The position numbers and the translations under genes are program-made. A stretch of 64,000 nucleotides of DNA from Streptomyces sp. NBC_01549 (GTDB lineage: Bacteria; Actinomycetota; Actinomycetes; Streptomycetales; Streptomycetaceae): NCBI RefSeq assembly GCF_026339955.1, contig NZ_JAPEPW010000001.1, positions 1,240,001 through 1,304,000 of the forward strand, read 5' to 3'. Shown here piece after piece: positions 61,308 to 64,000 of the stretch (positions within the stretch are counted from its first letter, which is position 1; each line of letters begins with the position of its first letter). The notes under the pieces are model-generated. The model made no database searches, was not told where the DNA came from, and saw only the letters and a list, made by a program, of their open reading frames with translations.

Positions 61308-62008
61308 AGGACCTTCAGCCACTGCTTTTGGAGCTCTCTCCGTCGAATTGACCGGAGACTCTCCCCTGGATCGCTCCGGGGAGTTTGACGGCGCTTATGT
61401 CCGTCCGGCGATGATCCTCCCGACCGCCGAGCGGGTGCGAGAACCCCGCTTTGCTCCAGCAGCTTGGCTATCACTGCTGGATGGCCGCGCTATAGCAGAG
61501 AGCGGCAGCTCGGGGCCTCCGCCTGGACGGCTGTACGACAGACAGACCATGACGACGAAGGACCGAAGTGTCGCAGACGAGCTGAGGTTTCCTGGGAGTT
61601 CCCGGTGTGCTCGGATCCCCCTGGAAAGCGGCCCGTTGCACTGAGCAGGGTATGGACTCCTGCCAATGGGCCACATGCCGTCGCCGCTGGGTACGGTACG
61701 GGTGCTCATCGTGTGCGGTACCTGCCGCCTGCACCATCGCTGGCCGCGACGGTTCGGAAACTGGGGTAGCCGCCCCGCCGGACACTTTCCGCCCGGTGTG
61801 GACCCAGGCGGGGCGGGGACCCCGCGTCGCTTTCCTGGGCACGGGGCGGATTCTCAATGAGGCCGGAAATGCTCCAACCCTCGACACCACGCACGCTACC
61901 GCGTCCACAATTGTGCTCCGCCACCCCAGCGGAAACACTCACCGGAAAGTGTCGCGGCCTTCCGGTTCCGCCACACCAAACGAGAAGGCCTGATAAGTAG
62001 CTACGCCC
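61308..62008. other. 700-bp region of atypical composition without a clear gene
   Basis: Several frames are open on both strands (for example 61395-61709 minus, 61607-61993 plus), but third-position G/C is well below that of neighbouring genes and no motif is recognised. An 11-bp inverted pair GACACTTTCCG (61781-61791) and its complement (61943-61953), and the hairpin CTCCCC/GGGGAG near 61370, are visible. Possibly decayed foreign DNA, or the template of an RNA ending at 61249. Confidence 0.5.
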
Positions 62009-62908
62009 ATGAAGCCGAACAACCCGCCCCGCAGAACCCTCGAGGCGCTGGGACTGGACGACGTGCCCGCCAAGCAGCCGCTCACCTACCCCGGCCGTCC
62101 CACCACCGAACCCTCGCTGCTGACCGGCGGCGAACTGCTCCAGCTCGACGTACGGCCGCTGCGGCTCGGCGAGTGGTACGTGGAGGAGCGCCAGGAGCAG
62201 CAGCGGCTCGACGAGGCGCTCGCCGACCTCGGCCAGGTCGGCACCGGGCACCGCTACCCGGTGATCGCCGTCGGCTCCAACGCCTCCCCCGGCCAGGTCG
62301 CCCACAAGCTGACCCGGCTCGGTATCCCGGCGACGGTGCCGATGGTGCCGGTGCGGGTGCGCGGCATCGGGGTGGGCTGCTCGGGGCACATCAGTCCGGC
62401 GGGGTACGTGGCGGGGACGCCGTACGTCGACCCGCGCGCTGAGACCACGCTCGTCGTCACCTGGCTGGACTCGACGCAGCTGAAGGCGGTCGACGACACC
62501 GAGTTCCCCGACTACCGGCGGGCGATACTCCCGGGCGACGCCTTCGCGATGACGATGCCCTCGGGGGAGCGGCTCGGCGGCGCGTACATCTACTTCAGCG
62601 CGCACGGGGTGCTCGCCGACCCGGCCACCGAGCAGCCGCGTCCGGGCGGCGGCGACCAGGCGGAGCTGCTCGCCGCGCTGCTGGCCGGCTCCGCGCGGCT
62701 GCGTGAGCTGCTCGGCCCCGACCCTGCCAGCTGGGTCCGGCGCGCCGGAGCCGACCGCGCGCTGCGCGAGCGGGGCACGCTCGTCTTCGGTGAGGAGGGC
62801 TGGGTACTGCCGCAGACGGACTTCCTGCCGTACGTCGACGACACGGCCGAGCTGCGGCTGTACGACGACCTGCCGCCGCTGGACGGCTCGCTCCCCCGTC
62901 GGGCGTGA
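62009..62908 (+). CDS. gamma-glutamylcyclotransferase-like protein
   Basis: 299 aa. Seen: a leader of ~85 residues, then YPVIAVGSNASPGQVAHKL, resembling the YGSN loop of GGCT-fold proteins, GCSGHISPAGYVAGTPYVDP, and a C-terminal extension. The catalytic Glu expected of true cyclotransferases cannot be assigned with confidence. Function unknown. ATG 62009. Confidence 0.7.
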   Translation: MKPNNPPRRTLEALGLDDVPAKQPLTYPGRPTTEPSLLTGGELLQLDVRPLRLGEWYVEERQEQQRLDEALADLGQVGTGHRYPVIAVGSNASPGQVAHKLTRLGIPATVPMVPVRVRGIGVGCSGHISPAGYVAGTPYVDPRAETTLVVTWLDSTQLKAVDDTEFPDYRRAILPGDAFAMTMPSGERLGGAYIYFSAHGVLADPATEQPRPGGGDQAELLAALLAGSARLRELLGPDPASWVRRAGADRALRERGTLVFGEEGWVLPQTDFLPYVDDTAELRLYDDLPPLDGSLPRRA

Positions 62909-62957
62909 AGGGTGCGTTTCCGGCCTGACCAGGCACGACGGGTACCTGACAAAGGCT

Positions 62958-63005
62958 AGGGGCGCGGGTAAGGCTCCAGGTGAGACCCTTACCTCACCCG
63001 CCCCT
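62958..63005 (+). terminator. terminator after the cyclotransferase-like gene
   Basis: AGGGGCG/CGCCCCT and GGTAAGG/CCTTACC form a 7 + 7 bp stem with an asymmetric internal loop. Confidence 0.6.
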
Positions 63006-63033
63006 CGCGTGACCTGCACATTTTTACTTTCTC

Positions 63034-63064
63034 TTGAGTGGAACCGTCAGCGCCCCGATATTCT
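63034..63064 (+). promoter_or_regulatory. putative promoter of the second ABC ATPase gene
   Basis: -35 TTGAGT (63034-63039), 19-bp spacer, -10 TATTCT (63059-63064), in an A/T-richer patch. The leader then contains the perfect hairpin GGGGCG-TG-CGCCCC (63078-63091). Confidence 0.5.
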
Positions 63065-63122
63065 CCTAACCCTTACGGGGGCGTGCGCCCCGACGTCCTG
63101 AACCTTTCGATGGGTGCGGAGA

Positions 63123-64000
63123 ATGATCGAGGCAGTCGGCCTGACGAAGCGCTACGGCGCCAAGACAGCCGTGTACAACCTTTCCTTCCAGGTGCGGCCG
63201 GGTGCCGTCACCGGCTTCCTCGGGCCCAACGGCTCGGGCAAGTCGACAACGATGCGGATGATCCTCGGCCTCGACAACCCCACCTCGGGGCAGGTCACCA
63301 TCGGCGGCTTCCCCTACCGCAAGCTGCCCAACGCGCCCCGCCAGGTCGGCGCGCTCCTCGACGCCAAGGCCGTGCACGGCGGTCGGCACGCCCGCAACCA
63401 CCTGCTCTGCCTCGCCCAGCTGTCGGGCATCCCGGCCCGCCGGGTGGACGAGGTACTCGGCGTGGTCGGGCTCCAGGACGTGGCCAAGAAGCGCTCCAAG
63501 GGCTTCTCGCTCGGCATGGGACAGCGGCTCGGCATCGCGGCCGCGCTCCTCGGGGACCCTCAGGTGCTGCTCTTCGACGAGCCGGTCAACGGCCTCGACC
63601 CCGAGGGCATCCTCTGGGTCCGCAACCTGATGAAGGCGCTCGCGGCGGAGGGCCGCACGGTCTTCGTCTCCTCGCACCTGATGAGCGAGATGGCGCTGAC
63701 CGCCGACCACCTGATCGTGATCGGCCGCGGTCAGCTGCTCGCCGACCAGAACATCAAGGACTTCATCTCGCACAACTCGGCCGACTTCGCCCGGGTCCGC
63801 ACCCCGGAGACCGAGCCGCAGCAGCGCGAGAAGCTGACCGCCGCGCTCACCGAGGCGGGCGGCCAGGTGCTGCCCGAGCAGGACGGCGCGCTGCGCGTGA
63901 TGGGCCTGCCGCTGCCCCGTATCAGCGACCTCGCGCACTCCGCCGACGTACGCCTGTGGGAGCTCTCTCCGCATCAGGCCTCGCTGGAGGAGGCGTACAT
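63123..64000 (+). CDS. ABC exporter ATP-binding protein (2), 3' partial
   Basis: 292 codons before the window edge. Seen: Walker A GPNGSGKSTTMRM, signature GFSLGMGQRLGIA, Walker B VLLFDEPVNGLDPEG, VFVSSHLMSEM. Same architecture and many identical segments as the ATPase at 59228-60178, so the two arose by duplication. ATG 63123 with GGAGA upstream. A permease gene is expected just right of the window. Confidence 0.93.
   Translation, partial: MIEAVGLTKRYGAKTAVYNLSFQVRPGAVTGFLGPNGSGKSTTMRMILGLDNPTSGQVTIGGFPYRKLPNAPRQVGALLDAKAVHGGRHARNHLLCLAQLSGIPARRVDEVLGVVGLQDVAKKRSKGFSLGMGQRLGIAAALLGDPQVLLFDEPVNGLDPEGILWVRNLMKALAAEGRTVFVSSHLMSEMALTADHLIVIGRGQLLADQNIKDFISHNSADFARVRTPETEPQQREKLTAALTEAGGQVLPEQDGALRVMGLPLPRISDLAHSADVRLWELSPHQASLEEAY

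Noticed and set aside
61249-61760. tmRNA, RNase P RNA or SRP RNA ending at the T7 terminator
   Set aside because: None of the conserved sequences of these RNAs could be found on the minus strand; kept only as an unidentified terminator.
61395-61993. Open frames 61395-61709 (-) and 61607-61993 (+) as genes
   Set aside because: Third-position G/C is low, no ribosome site, and no recognisable motif.

Overview
The window looks like Streptomyces chromosomal core: very high GC, strong third-position G/C bias, GTG/TTG starts, dense ATGA/GTGA overlaps, and lineage markers such as Scy and FilP, isobutyryl-CoA mutase IcmA and the GlgE pathway. From memory, the gene order follows the S. coelicolor block around SCO5443-SCO5393; I could not check this.

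Layout. 1-7477 (+): GlgE (5' end outside the window), TreS, maltokinase and GlgB, the route from trehalose/maltose via maltose-1-phosphate to alpha-glucan. 7569-10773 (-): HelD-type RNA polymerase helicase, a thioredoxin and its coupled MerR regulator; between helD and the thioredoxin gene lies a compact promoter-hairpin-terminator unit on the opposite strand. 10.8-13.9 kb: mobile DNA, a complete ISL3-family IS with perfect inverted repeats and an 8-bp target duplication, next to an intact TnpB gene. 14-21.6 kb: DUF2127-like membrane protein, DHA2 drug exporter with divergent TetR, and DctA with a divergent CitA/CitB-type two-component system. 21.7-25.5 kb: sugar ABC importer and a GNAT gene separated by a MITE.

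25.6-32.5 kb is central carbon metabolism: a HTH protein, PfkA, Pta-AckA and pyruvate kinase. 32.6-36.5 kb: a hypothetical gene, then a three-gene membrane/secreted operon (DUF6230-like, DUF6114-like, Ser/Thr-rich exported protein) with a long palindrome-rich upstream region. 36.5-46.6 kb: thioredoxin-TPR protein, TetR, IcmA, a DUF3817 protein, MarR plus MFS, ArsR-like regulator, a SRPBCC/DUF4166/TetR operon with two perfect operators, a thiamine-binding-like protein and a second DUF3817 protein. 46.8-50.3 kb: three tandem AIM24 paralogues, MarR and a 5'-truncated MFS gene. 50.9-53.8 kb: MeaB, thiolase and methylmalonyl-CoA epimerase, which with IcmA form an acyl-CoA (C4/propionate) theme. 54-59 kb: Scy and FilP, coiled-coil proteins of polar growth. 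59.2-64 kb: ABC exporter ATPase/permease pair, a small hypothetical gene behind an intrinsic terminator, a cyclotransferase-like protein and a second ABC ATPase cut by the window end.

A recurrent feature is leaderless expression: at several genes a TANNNT -10 hexamer ends 6-7 nt before the start codon. No rRNA, tRNA or CRISPR array was seen. The strongest candidates for something undescribed are the small antisense RNA unit at helD (9842-9975), the terminator in front of the small gene at 61.2 kb, the IS that separates TnpB from its right end, and the MITE whose target duplication supplies the stop codons of two convergent genes.
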